From: an uncultured Clostridia bacterium
Lineage (GTDB): Bacteria; Bacillota; Clostridia; TANB77; CAG-508
Assembly (NCBI GenBank): GCA_947599825.1
Contig: CANQFS010000009.1
Coordinates: forward strand, 1 to 40,892
Direction: 5' to 3'
DNA: 40,892 bases
The notes under the pieces are model-generated. The model had not been told where the DNA came from, did no database searches, and worked only from the letters and a program-made list of their open reading frames with translations. A program made the position numbers and the translations under genes. Positions within the stretch are counted from its first letter, which is position 1, and each line of letters opens with the position of its first letter. Shown one piece after another: positions 16,466 to 26,309 of this stretch.

Positions 16466-19400
16466 TTATTCAGCTTCTACTGTTTCTTCTTGGCTTTCTT
16501 CTACTTCTTCCTCATTTGCTTGTGTTTCTTCTTGTTCTGTACTAATATGAGTATTTCTATACTTATTTAGTCCAGTTCCTGCAGGGATTAACTTACCAAT
16601 AATAACGTTTTCTTTTAGTCCAATTAACTCATCTACTTTACCTTTAATTGCTGCTTCTGTTAATACTCTTGTTGTCTCTTGGAAAGATGCTGCAGATAAG
16701 AAGCTATCTGTTGCAAGTGAAGCTTTTGTAATTCCAAGTAAAATACGTTTGCCTGTAGCTGGGCGTTTGCCTTCTGCAATTGCTTGATTATTGATATCTT
16801 CAAATTCATACATATCAACTAATGAGCCTGCAAACATATTAGTGTCTCCGTTATCTTCTACTCTTACTTTCTTAAGCATTTGTCTACCAATAACTTCAAT
16901 GTGTTTATCGTTGATATCAACACCTTGGTTACGATATACTTTTTGTACTTCTTGTACTAAGTAATTATAAACTCCGTCTGGACCTTTAATTGCAAGTAAT
17001 TCATTAGGGTTAATAGATCCTTCTGTTAGTGGCCATCCTGCTTTTACTTCGTCTCCTTCTTTTACTCTTAGTTTTGAGCCAAATGGAATGACGTAAGATT
17101 TACTATCATCTTTTGAAGTAACAACAACTGTTTTTCTCTTCTTGTCTTCTTCAATTTTAACTTTACCGTCAATTTCTGTAATAATTGCAAGTCCCTTTGG
17201 TTTTCTTGCTTCGAATAATTCCTCAACTCTAGGAAGACCTTGTGTAATGTCGGCAACACCAGCAACACCACCAGAGTGGATAGTTCTCATTGTAAGCTGT
17301 GTACCAGGCTCACCAATAGATTGCGCTGCTATAATACCAACTGTTTCACCAATATTTACTTCTTCACGACTAGCTAGACCCATACCATAGCATTTTGAAC
17401 ATACACCGTTTTTAGTTCTACAACCAAATACTGAACGTACTGCTACTTCTTCGATGCCTGCTTCTACTATTTTGTCTGCTATTTTGTCGTTAATCATTGT
17501 ATTGGTATCTACAATTACTTCTTTTGTTTGTGGATTTATAATATCTTCTAATGGATAGCGTCCAATTAATCTTTCTTGTAAAGTTTCAATTACTTGGTTT
17601 CCATCTTTAATAGCAGATAGTGTAATTCCATCATGTGTTCCACAATCATGTTCTCTTACGATTATATCTTGTGAAACGTCAACTAATCTTCTGGTTAAGT
17701 AACCAGAGTCTGCTGTTCTTAATGCTGTATCTGATAAACCTTTACGAGCACCATGGGCAGAAATGAAATATTCTAGTGCATCTAGTCCTTCACGGAATGA
17801 TGATTTTATAGGAATTTCAACTGTTTTACCAGTTGTACTTGCCATAAGTCCACGCATACCTGCAATTTGTTTTAATTGGTCTAAGTTACCACGAGCACCT
17901 GAGTCTGACATCATAAATACTGGGTTTAATTGTGTGAAGTTTTCTTTCATAGCATCTTTTACTTCGTCTGTTGCGCTTTCCCAAATTTTGATAACAGATT
18001 GATATCTTTCATCTTCAGTAATTAAACCACGTCTATATTTCTTTAATACGTCGTCTACTTGTTCTTGTGCTTTTGCTAAGATTTCTTTCTTTTCTTCTGG
18101 CACTTTTACGTCGTCAATTGAAACTGTAATACCACCTGTTGTAGAATATTTGAAACCAGTTGCTTTAATGTAGTCTAGAAGTTCTGCAGAACGATTTAAA
18201 CCATATTGGTTAATGCTCTTTTCTACAATTTTTCCTAGTTTTTTCTTATTAACTACAAAGTTAATTTCTGGCTCGAATTCGTTTTCAGGGTTTGTTCTAT
18301 CTACAAAGCCTAAATCTTGTGGAATTCCTTTATTGTATATAATTCTTCCTACTGTTGTTTGTACTTTTTTATGTTTTTCATTGCCTTCTTCGTCTTTTTT
18401 ACTCATACGAACGAAGATTTTAGCATGCATTCCAACTTCTTTATTTTCATATGCAATTATTGCTTCTTCTGGAGATGAGAAGTAGTTTCCTTCTCCCTTT
18501 TCTCCTTCTACTTCCATTGTTAAGTAGTAACTTCCTAAAATCATATCTTGGGTAGGAACTGTTACTGGCTTACCATCTTGTGGTTTTAGTAGGTTGTTTA
18601 CAGATAGCATTAAATATCTTGCTTCTGCTTGTGCTTCTGGTGATAATGGAACGTGAATTGCCATTTGGTCACCATCGAAGTCAGCGTTGAATGCAGTACA
18701 TACTAATGGGTGTAATTTGATTGCTCTACCTTCTACTAATACTGGTTCAAATGCTTGAATTCCAAGTCTATGTAGTGTTGGAGCACGGTTTAGCATAACT
18801 GGGTGATCTTTTATAACGTCTTCTAGTATATCCCATACTTCTGGACGTAGTCTTTCTACCATTCTTTTTGCATTTTTAATATTGTGTGCTAAGCCTCTTC
18901 CTACTAATTCTTTCATTACAAATGGTTTGAATAATTCTACTGCCATTTCTTTTGGAAGACCGCATTGATATAATTTTAATTCTGGTCCTACTACGATAAC
19001 TGAACGTCCAGAGTAGTCAACACGTTTTCCAAGTAAGTTTTGACGGAAACGTCCTTGTTTTCCTTTTAACATATCTGATAAAGATTTTAAAGGTCTGTTT
19101 CCAGCACCTGTAACAGGACGACCACGTCTTGAGTTGTCAATTAGTGCGTCTACTGATTCTTGAAGCATTCTTTTTTCGTTTCTTTTTATGATTTCTGGTG
19201 CTCCAAGTTCAATTAGTCTTTTTAAACGATTGTTTCTATTAATAACTCTTCTGTATAAGTCATTTAAGTCAGATGTTGCAAATCTACCACCATCTAATTG
19301 TACCATTGGTCTGATTTCTGGTGGGATAACAGGAACTACATTCATAATCATCCATTCTGGTCTGTTTCCAGATAGTCTGAAAGATTCTACTGTATCTAAT

Positions 19401-20029
19401 CTTTTGATTAGTTTTGCTTTCTTTTGCTCACTAGCTCCTTCTAATTCTTTCTTTAATTTTGCAGATAGTTTGTCTAAATCAATTTCTTTTAATAATTTTT
19501 CTAGTGCTTCTGCTCCCATTTCTGCTTTGAAGCTTCCGCTTCCGTATTTTTCAACTGCTTCATGATATTCTTTTTCTGTTAATACTTGGCATTTCATTAG
19601 TCCTGAAGTACCTTTGTCTACTACAATATATGATGCAAAATATACGATTTTCTCTAAGTTTCTTGGTGAGATGTCTAACATTAAAGCAATTCTACTTGGG
19701 ATTCCTTTGAAATACCAAATGTGTGCTACTGGAGCAGCAAGCTCAATATGTCCCATTCTTTCACGTCTTACTTTTGATTTTGTTACTTCTACTCCACAAC
19801 GATCGCAGACAATGCCTTTGTATCTTACTCTTTTATATTTTCCACAATGGCATTCCCAATCTTTTGTTGGTCCAAATATTCTTTCACAGAATAGACCATC
19901 TTTTTCTGGCTTTAAGGTTCTATAGTTAATGGTTTCTGGTTTTTTTACCTCTCCTTTTGACCATTCTCTAATTTTTTCGTCTGATGCTAAGCCAATTTTA
20001 ATTTTATCAAACATTTCTAATTCGTCCAT
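16466..20029 (-). CDS. rpoC: RNA polymerase beta' subunit
   Basis: Catalytic subunit of RNA polymerase, 1187 residues, the usual Firmicutes length without large insertions. The N-terminal zinc site [20 protein letters not shown], the catalytic [14 protein letters not shown] loop with three Asp, the bridge-helix/trigger-loop region ([22 protein letters not shown]) and the second zinc site ([13 protein letters not shown]) are present. The C-terminus is a Glu-rich tail ([17 protein letters not shown]). It is the last gene of the operon, separated from rpoB by the mntA-hepT pair and a long hairpin, and is followed by a strong terminator. Confidence 0.98.
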   Translation of the reverse strand: MDELEMFDKIKIGLASDEKIREWSKGEVKKPETINYRTLKPEKDGLFCERIFGPTKDWECHCGKYKRVRYKGIVCDRCGVEVTKSKVRRERMGHIELAAPVAHIWYFKGIPSRIALMLDISPRNLEKIVYFASYIVVDKGTSGLMKCQVLTEKEYHEAVEKYGSGSFKAEMGAEALEKLLKEIDLDKLSAKLKKELEGASEQKKAKLIKRLDTVESFRLSGNRPEWMIMNVVPVIPPEIRPMVQLDGGRFATSDLNDLYRRVINRNNRLKRLIELGAPEIIKRNEKRMLQESVDALIDNSRRGRPVTGAGNRPLKSLSDMLKGKQGRFRQNLLGKRVDYSGRSVIVVGPELKLYQCGLPKEMAVELFKPFVMKELVGRGLAHNIKNAKRMVERLRPEVWDILEDVIKDHPVMLNRAPTLHRLGIQAFEPVLVEGRAIKLHPLVCTAFNADFDGDQMAIHVPLSPEAQAEARYLMLSVNNLLKPQDGKPVTVPTQDMILGSYYLTMEVEGEKGEGNYFSSPEEAIIAYENKEVGMHAKIFVRMSKKDEEGNEKHKKVQTTVGRIIYNKGIPQDLGFVDRTNPENEFEPEINFVVNKKKLGKIVEKSINQYGLNRSAELLDYIKATGFKYSTTGGITVSIDDVKVPEEKKEILAKAQEQVDDVLKKYRRGLITEDERYQSVIKIWESATDEVKDAMKENFTQLNPVFMMSDSGARGNLDQLKQIAGMRGLMASTTGKTVEIPIKSSFREGLDALEYFISAHGARKGLSDTALRTADSGYLTRRLVDVSQDIIVREHDCGTHDGITLSAIKDGNQVIETLQERLIGRYPLEDIINPQTKEVIVDTNTMINDKIADKIVEAGIEEVAVRSVFGCRTKNGVCSKCYGMGLASREEVNIGETVGIIAAQSIGEPGTQLTMRTIHSGGVAGVADITQGLPRVEELFEARKPKGLAIITEIDGKVKIEEDKKRKTVVVTSKDDSKSYVIPFGSKLRVKEGDEVKAGWPLTEGSINPNELLAIKGPDGVYNYLVQEVQKVYRNQGVDINDKHIEVIGRQMLKKVRVEDNGDTNMFAGSLVDMYEFEDINNQAIAEGKRPATGKRILLGITKASLATDSFLSAASFQETTRVLTEAAIKGKVDELIGLKENVIIGKLIPAGTGLNKYRNTHISTEQEETQANEEEVEESQEETVEAE

Positions 20030-20064
20030 TTAAATTAGAAGCCCCCTTCTCTAATTTTTTGGGT

Positions 20065-20140
20065 AATTTCAAAGTCTTTCAAAGAGGCTAACCCCCGCTC
20101 TTGCAAATTTTATTGTCGCCTCTTAAAGTCTTTGGAATTT
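20065..20140 (-). other. Long imperfect hairpin between hepT and rpoC
   Basis: Arms AATTTCAAAGTCTTTCAAAGAGGC (20065-20088, + strand) and GCCTCTTAAAGTCTTTGGAATTT (20118-20140) pair over more than 20 positions with two or three mismatches. The loop is 29 bases and includes a G/C-rich patch (GCGGGGGTTAG on the minus strand). The far arm begins at the hepT stop. There is no U-run, so a processing or stability element before rpoC is more likely than a terminator. Confidence 0.65.
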
Positions 20141-20483
20141 ATTTAGTTAATTCTTTTTTAAAAAATTTTTTTATAATTGGAATATCTTCAACAGCTGTAT
20201 AGAAAATTTTACTTGAATCCATTTTTCCATAACCATGTGCAAATCGATTTCTCATTCCTCTAATTGCATTCCAATTTATTTCATTTTTCGTTTTTTCTAA
20301 ATATTCATCTGTTAAGTGATTTGCGAGTTCTCCTATTTGAAATATTTTCATAGAAAGTGAATCTTTATAATCATTATCTTGTTTGAACTTTTCTATGTCA
20401 TTTCCAAAACGATTTATGGTTTTTTCAATTTCATCACAATATTTTAGCATGTGCTTTAATATTGTAATATCTCTATTATCCAT
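20139..20483 (-). CDS. hepT: HepT-like HEPN toxin/RNase
   Basis: 114-residue HEPN-domain protein of the MntA/HepT toxin-antitoxin family (DUF86). The RX4HXY ribonuclease motif is intact (RNRFAHGY), and the helices DITILKHMLKYCDEIEKTI and MKIFQIGELANHLTDEYLEK fit DUF86. The track start at 20516 is unlikely: ATG 20483 has an AGAGTGG ribosome site and gives the standard N-terminus MDNRDI, overlapping the mntA stop by eight bases. In studied pairs HepT cleaves RNA and is silenced when MntA adenylylates the Tyr of this motif. Its location between rpoB and rpoC is exceptional. Confidence 0.88.
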   Translation of the reverse strand: MDNRDITILKHMLKYCDEIEKTINRFGNDIEKFKQDNDYKDSLSMKIFQIGELANHLTDEYLEKTKNEINWNAIRGMRNRFAHGYGKMDSSKIFYTAVEDIPIIKKFFKKELTK

Positions 20484-20805
20484 ATATAACCACTCTTTCT
20501 TTTTTAATCGTATCATAAAATTCTTTATCTATTTCATCAATACTACTCTCTTCAAAGCACTCTTCTTCAATTAAATCTACTTCTTTATTTAACGCTTGTT
20601 TTAACGCTTCCAAAATAGCTCCAATAATTAGTAAACTTTTAATATTTTTAGCTACTATAATGATATCAATATCACTATTTTCATTATAATCTCCTCGTGC
20701 ATAAGAGCCAAAAACATAAGCTTTTTCAACGCCATATTCTTTAAATATTGGGCTTGTTAATTCTTTTATTTTAGTAATAGCCTGTTGTTTTTCTAGGTTT
20801 TCCAT
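20476..20805 (-). CDS. mntA: MntA-like nucleotidyltransferase antitoxin
   Basis: 109-residue minimal nucleotidyltransferase with the GSx10DxD active site (GSYARGDYNENSDIDIIIV) and a third acidic residue in KEVDLIEEE, so it should be catalytic. In characterised MntA/HepT systems it transfers AMP to the Tyr of the HepT RX4HXY motif. The ATG has GGGAGGAAA seven bases upstream and lies just 19 bases after the rpoB stop; its stop overlaps the hepT start. Antitoxin and toxin are therefore expressed from the rpoB promoter, with no separate promoter visible. Confidence 0.88.
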   Translation of the reverse strand: MENLEKQQAITKIKELTSPIFKEYGVEKAYVFGSYARGDYNENSDIDIIIVAKNIKSLLIIGAILEALKQALNKEVDLIEEECFEESSIDEIDKEFYDTIKKERVVIYG

Positions 20806-20824
20806 AGGCTTTCCTCCCTAAATT

Positions 20825-23800
20825 TTACTCTAGCCCATCATTGTCTAAATTGTCTTCTGCTAAGTCTGTATCGAAAATAGAATCATCATCTTCATCATCT
20901 AAATCTGCAAATAATTCATCTTCGTCGTCAGTGTCTAAAAGCATTTCCTCTGTATCTTCATCAGCTTCAATGTAACTATCTTCTAGTTCACTTTCATCTA
21001 ACATATTTTCACCTAATTTTGCTTCTTCATAGTCAATTCCTTCGTCTATATGTTCTTTTAATTCTAGTTCTTGGTTATCCTCTGAGTATAAACGAACATC
21101 TAGTCCTAATGCTTGAAGTTCTTTTACTAATACTTTGAATCCTTCTGGAACACCTGGCTCTGGAACGTTTTCACCTTTAACAATTGCCTCATATGTTTTT
21201 ACACGTCCTACAACATCATCTGATTTTACAGTAAGCATTTCTTGAAGTGTGTATGCTGCACCATAAGCCTCTAATGCCCAAACTTCCATTTCTCCGAAAC
21301 GTTGTCCACCAAATTGTGCTTTACCTCCTAAAGGTTGTTGTGTAACTAGTGAGTATGGTCCAGTTGAACGAGCGTGGATTTTGTCATCTACTAAGTGGTG
21401 TAGTTTTAACATATACATAACACCAACGGTAACTGGGTTGTCGAATTCTTCACCTGTACGTCCGTCGTGTAAAATTGCTTTTCCATCTTCACGAAGTCCG
21501 GCTTGTTTTAATAATTCTTTAATTTCTTCATCTGTTGCACCATCAAATACTGGCGTTGCAACCTTCCAGCCTAATGCTTTTGCTGCCATACCTAAGTGTA
21601 CTTCTAGTACTTGACCTAAGTTCATACGAGATGGTATACCTTGTGGGTTAAGTACAATGTCTACTGGAGTTCCGTCTTCTAAGAATGGCATATCTTCTAC
21701 TGGTAGAATTCTTGAAATAACACCTTTGTTACCATGACGTCCGGCCATTTTATCACCAACAGAAATTTTTCTCTTTGTTGCAATATAGCAACGAATTACT
21801 TGGTTTACACCTGGGCCTAATTCATCTGAATTGTCTCTTGTGAAGATTTTTACATCTACTATGGTTCCTGCTTCTCCATGTGGTACTCTTAAAGATGTAT
21901 CTCTAACTTCTCTTGCTTTTTCTCCAAAGATAGCACGAAGTAATCTTTCTTCTGCTGTAAGCTCGGTTTCTCCTTTTGGTGTTACTTTTCCAACTAGGAT
22001 ATCTCCTGGTCTTACTTCTGCACCAATACGAATAATTCCGTTTTCATCTAGGTCTTTTAAACTGTCATCTCCTACGTTTGGAATGTCTCTTGTAATTTCT
22101 TCTGGGCCTAATTTTGTGTCTCTACATTCGCAATCATATTCTTCTATATGGATAGATGTATAAACATCTTCTTTTACTAATCTTTCACTAATTAGTACAG
22201 CATCTTCGTAGTTGTAACCTTCCCATGTAGTGAAGGCAATTAGCACGTTTCTTCCTAGTGCCATTTCTCCATCTTTTGTAGATGGTCCATCTGCTAGGAT
22301 ATCTCCTTTGCTAACTTTTTCTCCTCTTGTTACTACTGGTCTTTGGTTAATGCATGTACCACCATTAGTTCTTTTGAATTTACGAAGTCTGTAAGTGTCT
22401 ATTTCATTTTTCTTATTGCGTACTTTGATTTCGTCTGCTGTTACTTTTTCTACTACACCATCATTTATTGCAGTAACAGTAATTCCAGAGTCTTTAGCGG
22501 CTCTATATTCAATTCCTGTTCCTACTATAGGTGCTTCTGGCATTAAAAGTGGAACGGCTTGACGTTGCATGTTAGAGCCCATTAGAGAACGTTTTACGTC
22601 GTCATGCTCTAGGAAAGGAATCATTGCTGCTGCAACAGAAACTAATTCTTTTGGTGAAACGTCTATATAATCTACTTGACTGCTATCTACCTCTGTGATT
22701 TCAGATTTATGACGTACACGAATTCTTTTATTTACGAATTTTCCGTCTTTATCTAGTGGTTCTGATGCTTGTGCAATAATGTAATTGTCTTCTTCGTCTG
22801 CTGGCATATATTCTACTATATCTGTTACTTTTCCTGTTTCTTTATCTACTTTACGATATGGTGTTTCAATGAAGCCATATTCGTTGATAATAGCAAAAGA
22901 TGATAATGCAGAAATAAGTCCAATGTTTGGTCCTTCTGGAGATTCTACTGGGCAAAGTCTTCCATAGTGAGTATAGTGAATATCACGAACCTCGAAACCT
23001 GCTCTTTCTCTAGATAAACCACCAGGTCCTAATGCTGAAATTCTTCTTTTATGTGTAAGTTCTGATAATGGGTTAGTTTGGTCCATAAATTGTGATAATT
23101 GTGAACTTCCAAAGAACTCACGAATAGATGATGTAATTGGTTTTGTGTTAATTAATGTTTGTGGTGTTACAATATCTAGGTCTTGAATTGTCATTCTTTC
23201 ACGAACTACTCTTTCTAGTCTTGTTAAACCAATTCTAAATTGATTTTGTAATAATTCACCAACACAACGGATACGTCTATTTCCTAAATGGTCAATATCA
23301 TCTACATTTCCGATTCCATGATCTAGGTTAAATAAATAACTAATAGAACCAATAATGTCTTCGTTTGTTACGTGTTTTGGTATTAATTCTTCTTTTCTTT
23401 CTTTTAATACTTTATGTAAGTCTTTTTTGTCTGTGGTCTCTAAAATTGATTTTAATACTTCATAATTTACTTCTTCTTTGAAGTGTAAGTCTGAAATATC
23501 AACATCTGTAACAAATTTATGAATGTTAACTGTACCATTTCCAATAATTCTTACTTTACTGTCGTTTACTTTTACATCTACAATGTTAATTCCTGTGTTT
23601 TGGATATCTTCTGCTACTTCTTTTGAAATAACAGTATCTTTTTCTACTAATACTTCTCCTGTTGATGGATCTATAATGTCTTCAAATGCTACTTTTCCAG
23701 CAATTCTAGATGCTAGACTTAATTTTTTGTTAAATTTGTAACGTCCAACTTTTGCTAAGTCATATCTTCTGTCATCGAAGAATAAACCATTGAATAAGTT

Positions 23801-24553
23801 TCTTGCTGCATCAACGGTTGGTAATTCTCCTGGTCTTAATTTTTTGTAGATTTCAATTAAGGCTTCGTCTTGTGTTTTTATAGTGTCTTTTTGAATAGTT
23901 GCCATTAATTTTGGCTCTTCGCCAAATAAAGCAATCATTTGCTCGTCTGTAACTAAACCAATTGCTCTTAAAAGGCAAGTAACTGGTATTTTTCTTGTTC
24001 TATCTACTCTTGCCCAAAATACGTCGTTTCCGTCTGTTTCATATTCAATCCATGCACCACGAATTGGCATAACAGTAGATGTAAATATTTTCTTTCCTGT
24101 TTTGTCAAATTCAGAAGCATAGTAGCAACCTGGAGAACGTACTAATTGGCTGACTACAACTCTTTCTGCACCATTAATAATGAAGGTTCCACTTTCGGTC
24201 ATTAATGGGAAGTCTCCTAAATAAATTTCTTGCTCTTTAATTTCTCCTGTTTCACGGTTAATTAGACGTACTTTTACATGTAATCTTGTAGAGTACGTAG
24301 CATCTCTTTCTTTGGCTTCTTCTACGCTGTATTTGGTTTTGTCTTCCATATAATAGTCGAAAAATTCAAGAACTAAATTTCCAGAATAGTCTACGATTGG
24401 GGAAATATCTTGCAATACTTCGCCTAAACCCTCTTCTACAAACCAATCGTAAGAGTCTTTTTGGACTTTAATTAAGTTTGGCATTTCAATAAAATCGCCA
24501 ATTTTTGCAAACGTTTTACGTGTGCATTTTTCGTGTTTGATATCTTTTACCAA
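20825..24553 (-). CDS. rpoB: RNA polymerase beta subunit
   Basis: 1242 residues, normal for Firmicutes. The rifampicin pocket ([20 protein letters not shown] then [12 protein letters not shown]) matches the drug-sensitive consensus. The [53 protein letters not shown] and C-terminal [28 protein letters not shown] segments are present, and the tail is very acidic (about 80 residues rich in Asp/Glu). The start is TTG 24553 with AGGGGGT seven to eight bases upstream. Unusually, no rplL or other ribosomal gene precedes it; instead there is a 490-base leader with its own promoter. Confidence 0.98.
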   Translation of the reverse strand: MVKDIKHEKCTRKTFAKIGDFIEMPNLIKVQKDSYDWFVEEGLGEVLQDISPIVDYSGNLVLEFFDYYMEDKTKYSVEEAKERDATYSTRLHVKVRLINRETGEIKEQEIYLGDFPLMTESGTFIINGAERVVVSQLVRSPGCYYASEFDKTGKKIFTSTVMPIRGAWIEYETDGNDVFWARVDRTRKIPVTCLLRAIGLVTDEQMIALFGEEPKLMATIQKDTIKTQDEALIEIYKKLRPGELPTVDAARNLFNGLFFDDRRYDLAKVGRYKFNKKLSLASRIAGKVAFEDIIDPSTGEVLVEKDTVISKEVAEDIQNTGINIVDVKVNDSKVRIIGNGTVNIHKFVTDVDISDLHFKEEVNYEVLKSILETTDKKDLHKVLKERKEELIPKHVTNEDIIGSISYLFNLDHGIGNVDDIDHLGNRRIRCVGELLQNQFRIGLTRLERVVRERMTIQDLDIVTPQTLINTKPITSSIREFFGSSQLSQFMDQTNPLSELTHKRRISALGPGGLSRERAGFEVRDIHYTHYGRLCPVESPEGPNIGLISALSSFAIINEYGFIETPYRKVDKETGKVTDIVEYMPADEEDNYIIAQASEPLDKDGKFVNKRIRVRHKSEITEVDSSQVDYIDVSPKELVSVAAAMIPFLEHDDVKRSLMGSNMQRQAVPLLMPEAPIVGTGIEYRAAKDSGITVTAINDGVVEKVTADEIKVRNKKNEIDTYRLRKFKRTNGGTCINQRPVVTRGEKVSKGDILADGPSTKDGEMALGRNVLIAFTTWEGYNYEDAVLISERLVKEDVYTSIHIEEYDCECRDTKLGPEEITRDIPNVGDDSLKDLDENGIIRIGAEVRPGDILVGKVTPKGETELTAEERLLRAIFGEKAREVRDTSLRVPHGEAGTIVDVKIFTRDNSDELGPGVNQVIRCYIATKRKISVGDKMAGRHGNKGVISRILPVEDMPFLEDGTPVDIVLNPQGIPSRMNLGQVLEVHLGMAAKALGWKVATPVFDGATDEEIKELLKQAGLREDGKAILHDGRTGEEFDNPVTVGVMYMLKLHHLVDDKIHARSTGPYSLVTQQPLGGKAQFGGQRFGEMEVWALEAYGAAYTLQEMLTVKSDDVVGRVKTYEAIVKGENVPEPGVPEGFKVLVKELQALGLDVRLYSEDNQELELKEHIDEGIDYEEAKLGENMLDESELEDSYIEADEDTEEMLLDTDDEDELFADLDDEDDDSIFDTDLAEDNLDNDGLE

Positions 24554-25045
24554 AACAAATACCCCCTATATTGAATTTAAAGCAGACTTAAATTTTTAGC
24601 ATTTTGTAGGAAAATATTTTTTGATGACAAAGTGATTTTATATATTTTTCCTATTTTTTGCTACTTTTGTGAATAAAATTTATGTTTCAAAAGAAGTCCT
24701 TCTTGTTATTTTCTTTTTTTCTTAAGAAAATGTTCCTTTCCTGCTTACTTAAAGGCTTATTTCCCTAAGAAAAAAGAAATACAATTCCTCTTCTTTCTTA
24801 AAAATTTTCATGATTTTTTTGTTATAATTACTTTTGTGTATTAAAATTATTTTTTGATTTTGTGACGCAAAAAGGCTAGTTGGCAACTTTTCTTATTTTT
24901 GTGCCAACTACCTTTACTTTTGTATTTTATTTGTTTAAAATTATTTCTCTTTTTATATTAACCAACCCCACTATTTTCTTGGTTTCTATGCTAATATGTT
25001 TGTGCTATTTTGCGCGTAAGGCGATAAATTTCCTTATACTATTCT
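24554..25045 (-). promoter_or_regulatory. Long untranslated leader of the rpoB operon
   Basis: About 490 bases lie between the mapped promoter and the rpoB TTG, with no gene in the track. It contains a terminator-like hairpin (24868-24912), several CTTAAG-type palindromes and purine-rich stretches. A 20-codon open frame starting near 24811 has no ribosome site and is not called. No known riboswitch was recognised. Confidence 0.55.
24868..24912 (-). terminator. Terminator-like hairpin in the rpoB leader
   Basis: TAGTTGGC (24910-24903 as transcribed) pairs with GCCAACTA (24884-24877), flanked by GG/CC pairs, with an A-rich 18-base loop and TTTTTG immediately after on the minus strand. It lies some 135 bases after the promoter and 320 bases before rpoB, which fits attenuation or antitermination of rpoBC. 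Confidence 0.7.
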
Positions 25046-25075
25046 AGTATAACCTATTTCCGTAGGGCTTGTCAA
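25046..25075 (-). promoter_or_regulatory. Strong sigma-A promoter for rpoB-mntA-hepT-rpoC
   Basis: Consensus TTGACA (25075-25070), then TATACT (25051-25046) with an 18-base spacer (17 if TTATAC is used) on the minus strand. It is the only good promoter seen upstream of rpoB. Confidence 0.82.
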
Positions 25076-25150
25076 TAGTTTTGGGAAAGAAAATTAAGGT
25101 TTTTTTACAAAATTTTCGTTGCTAATTCAATCATTATCATTATATATAAT

Positions 25151-25189
25151 AAGCCCTACATAGAATTTTAATTTTCCATGTAGGGCTTT
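25151..25189. terminator. Terminator hairpin, possibly bidirectional, between the membrane-protein gene and the rpoB promoter
   Basis: Perfect 11-bp stem AAGCCCTACAT/ATGTAGGGCTT with a 17-base AT loop, directly after the stop of the 97-residue membrane protein (minus). T-rich sequence follows on both strands. Confidence 0.8.
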
Positions 25190-25193
25190 TAAA

Positions 25194-25487
25194 TTAAAGA
25201 TTTTTTATTATCATACTAAAAGATAAATCTATTATGATAAAACTTAATCCTATTAATATTGCCGGTATAACTATTTCTCTTATTGTTATTGTTGGTGTAC
25301 TTATACCTATATAAAAAACTAAAATTTCTGTCATTGCTACAAGAAGTATTGTACTCCACTTTCTCATTTTAGTTTTTTTTACAGTTTTATTTTTCTTCGA
25401 TGGTGCATGACTTATAGCCCAAAAAATAAAGGAAATTACCATAACCAAAAAAACAAATGAAATAAGAATCATCTTTACACTAAGCAT
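25194..25487 (-). CDS. Small membrane protein of unknown function
   Basis: 97 residues with three predicted membrane segments: ILISFVFLVMVISFIFWAIS near the N-terminus, STILLVAMTEILVFYIGI after a very basic loop (SKKNKTVKKTKMRK), and IVIPAILIGLSFIIIDLSF near the end. I do not recognise a family. A real gene is supported by an excellent AAGGAGGAA ribosome site seven bases before the ATG, a consensus promoter 80 bases upstream and a hairpin terminator right after the stop. It is a single-gene transcript between fic and rpoB. Confidence 0.75.
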   Translation of the reverse strand: MLSVKMILISFVFLVMVISFIFWAISHAPSKKNKTVKKTKMRKWSTILLVAMTEILVFYIGISTPTITIREIVIPAILIGLSFIIIDLSFSMIIKNL

Positions 25488-25567
25488 AAATCTTCCTCCT
25501 TAAAATATTTATTTTACTATTGTTGTCTATATATACCTGAAAAACAGGAATTAAAAATTTATATTAT

Positions 25568-25596
25568 CATTATAATTCATTTTATGCAATTTTGCA
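25568..25596 (-). promoter_or_regulatory. Sigma-A promoter for the 97-residue membrane protein
   Basis: TTGCAA (25596-25591), a 17-base spacer, then TATAAT (25573-25568) on the minus strand, overlapping the region just after the fic stop. Confidence 0.72.
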
Positions 25597-25608
25597 AGGT
25601 TAGCATTA

Positions 25609-26292
25609 CTATTTTTCACTATATCCAAATTTTTGCATTCTTTCTTTTTCTTTTTTAGATAATTTTTCAAAAAATTCTGCTAATGCTGTTATATCTTGAT
25701 TATTTAAAAATTCAAAATATTGTACTCTATCATCTTTTGATATAACAATTGGACTTACATTGTTTTTTATCAACTCATAATTTAATAATAGTCTACCAGT
25801 TCTTCCATTTCCATCTTCAAAAGGGTGTATCTTTTCAAATTCAATGTGATATTTAGCAATTTTAGAAAAAACTTCTTGTCCATCATTATTATAATTATAT
25901 ATAAAGTAATTCATTAAATTTGGTATTTGCTTTGCTTCTGGTGGAATATACTCAGTACCATTAATAAAAACTTGTACTTTTCTATATCCTTCACTATCCT
26001 TTATGTCTTTATTTATTGTTTCATTTAGATTTTTTATAAATCTTTCGTCAAAATCTTTACCCATTTTTAAATTTTCAAAAACAATTTCTAATGCTTTCTT
26101 ATGATTAATAGCTTCATATATTTCTCTTGGCTCTCTTCCTTGTATTTTGAAACTATTATCATTATATAAAATAGCATAAGTTTCAGCATAAGTTAAAGTG
26201 CTTCCTTCTATTCCGTTCGAATGATATGTACTTCTTGTAATTAAATCTTTTAAATATTCTTTATTATTTAGAATGAACTCTAAAATTGTCAT
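25609..26292 (-). CDS. Fic domain protein (adenylyltransferase-type, self-inhibited)
   Basis: 227 residues. The Fic core motif HPFEDGNGRTGR near residue 155 is complete (catalytic His, Asp/Glu, GNGR), so NMP transfer, usually AMPylation of a hydroxyl side chain, is expected. An inhibitory motif SNGIEG (S/TxxxEG) occurs near residue 30, ahead of the Fic core, the class II arrangement in which its Glu blocks ATP. The track start at 26331 would overlap the SPFH gene; ATG 26292 has AAGGAG eight bases upstream and is preferred. It lies 17 bases after the SPFH gene, so both are probably in one operon. The target is unknown. Confidence 0.9.
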   Translation of the reverse strand: MTILEFILNNKEYLKDLITRSTYHSNGIEGSTLTYAETYAILYNDNSFKIQGREPREIYEAINHKKALEIVFENLKMGKDFDERFIKNLNETINKDIKDSEGYRKVQVFINGTEYIPPEAKQIPNLMNYFIYNYNNDGQEVFSKIAKYHIEFEKIHPFEDGNGRTGRLLLNYELIKNNVSPIVISKDDRVQYFEFLNNQDITALAEFFEKLSKKEKERMQKFGYSEK

Positions 26293-26309
26293 TATTTTCT
26301 CCTTAAACT

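Noticed and set aside
17068-17271. 67-residue minus-strand ORF inside rpoC
   Set aside because: It is an out-of-frame shadow within an intact, highly conserved gene, with no ribosome site.
24750-24811. 20-codon open frame in the rpoB leader as a leader peptide
   Set aside because: There is no ribosome binding site and no run of regulatory codons; AT-rich DNA produces such frames by chance.
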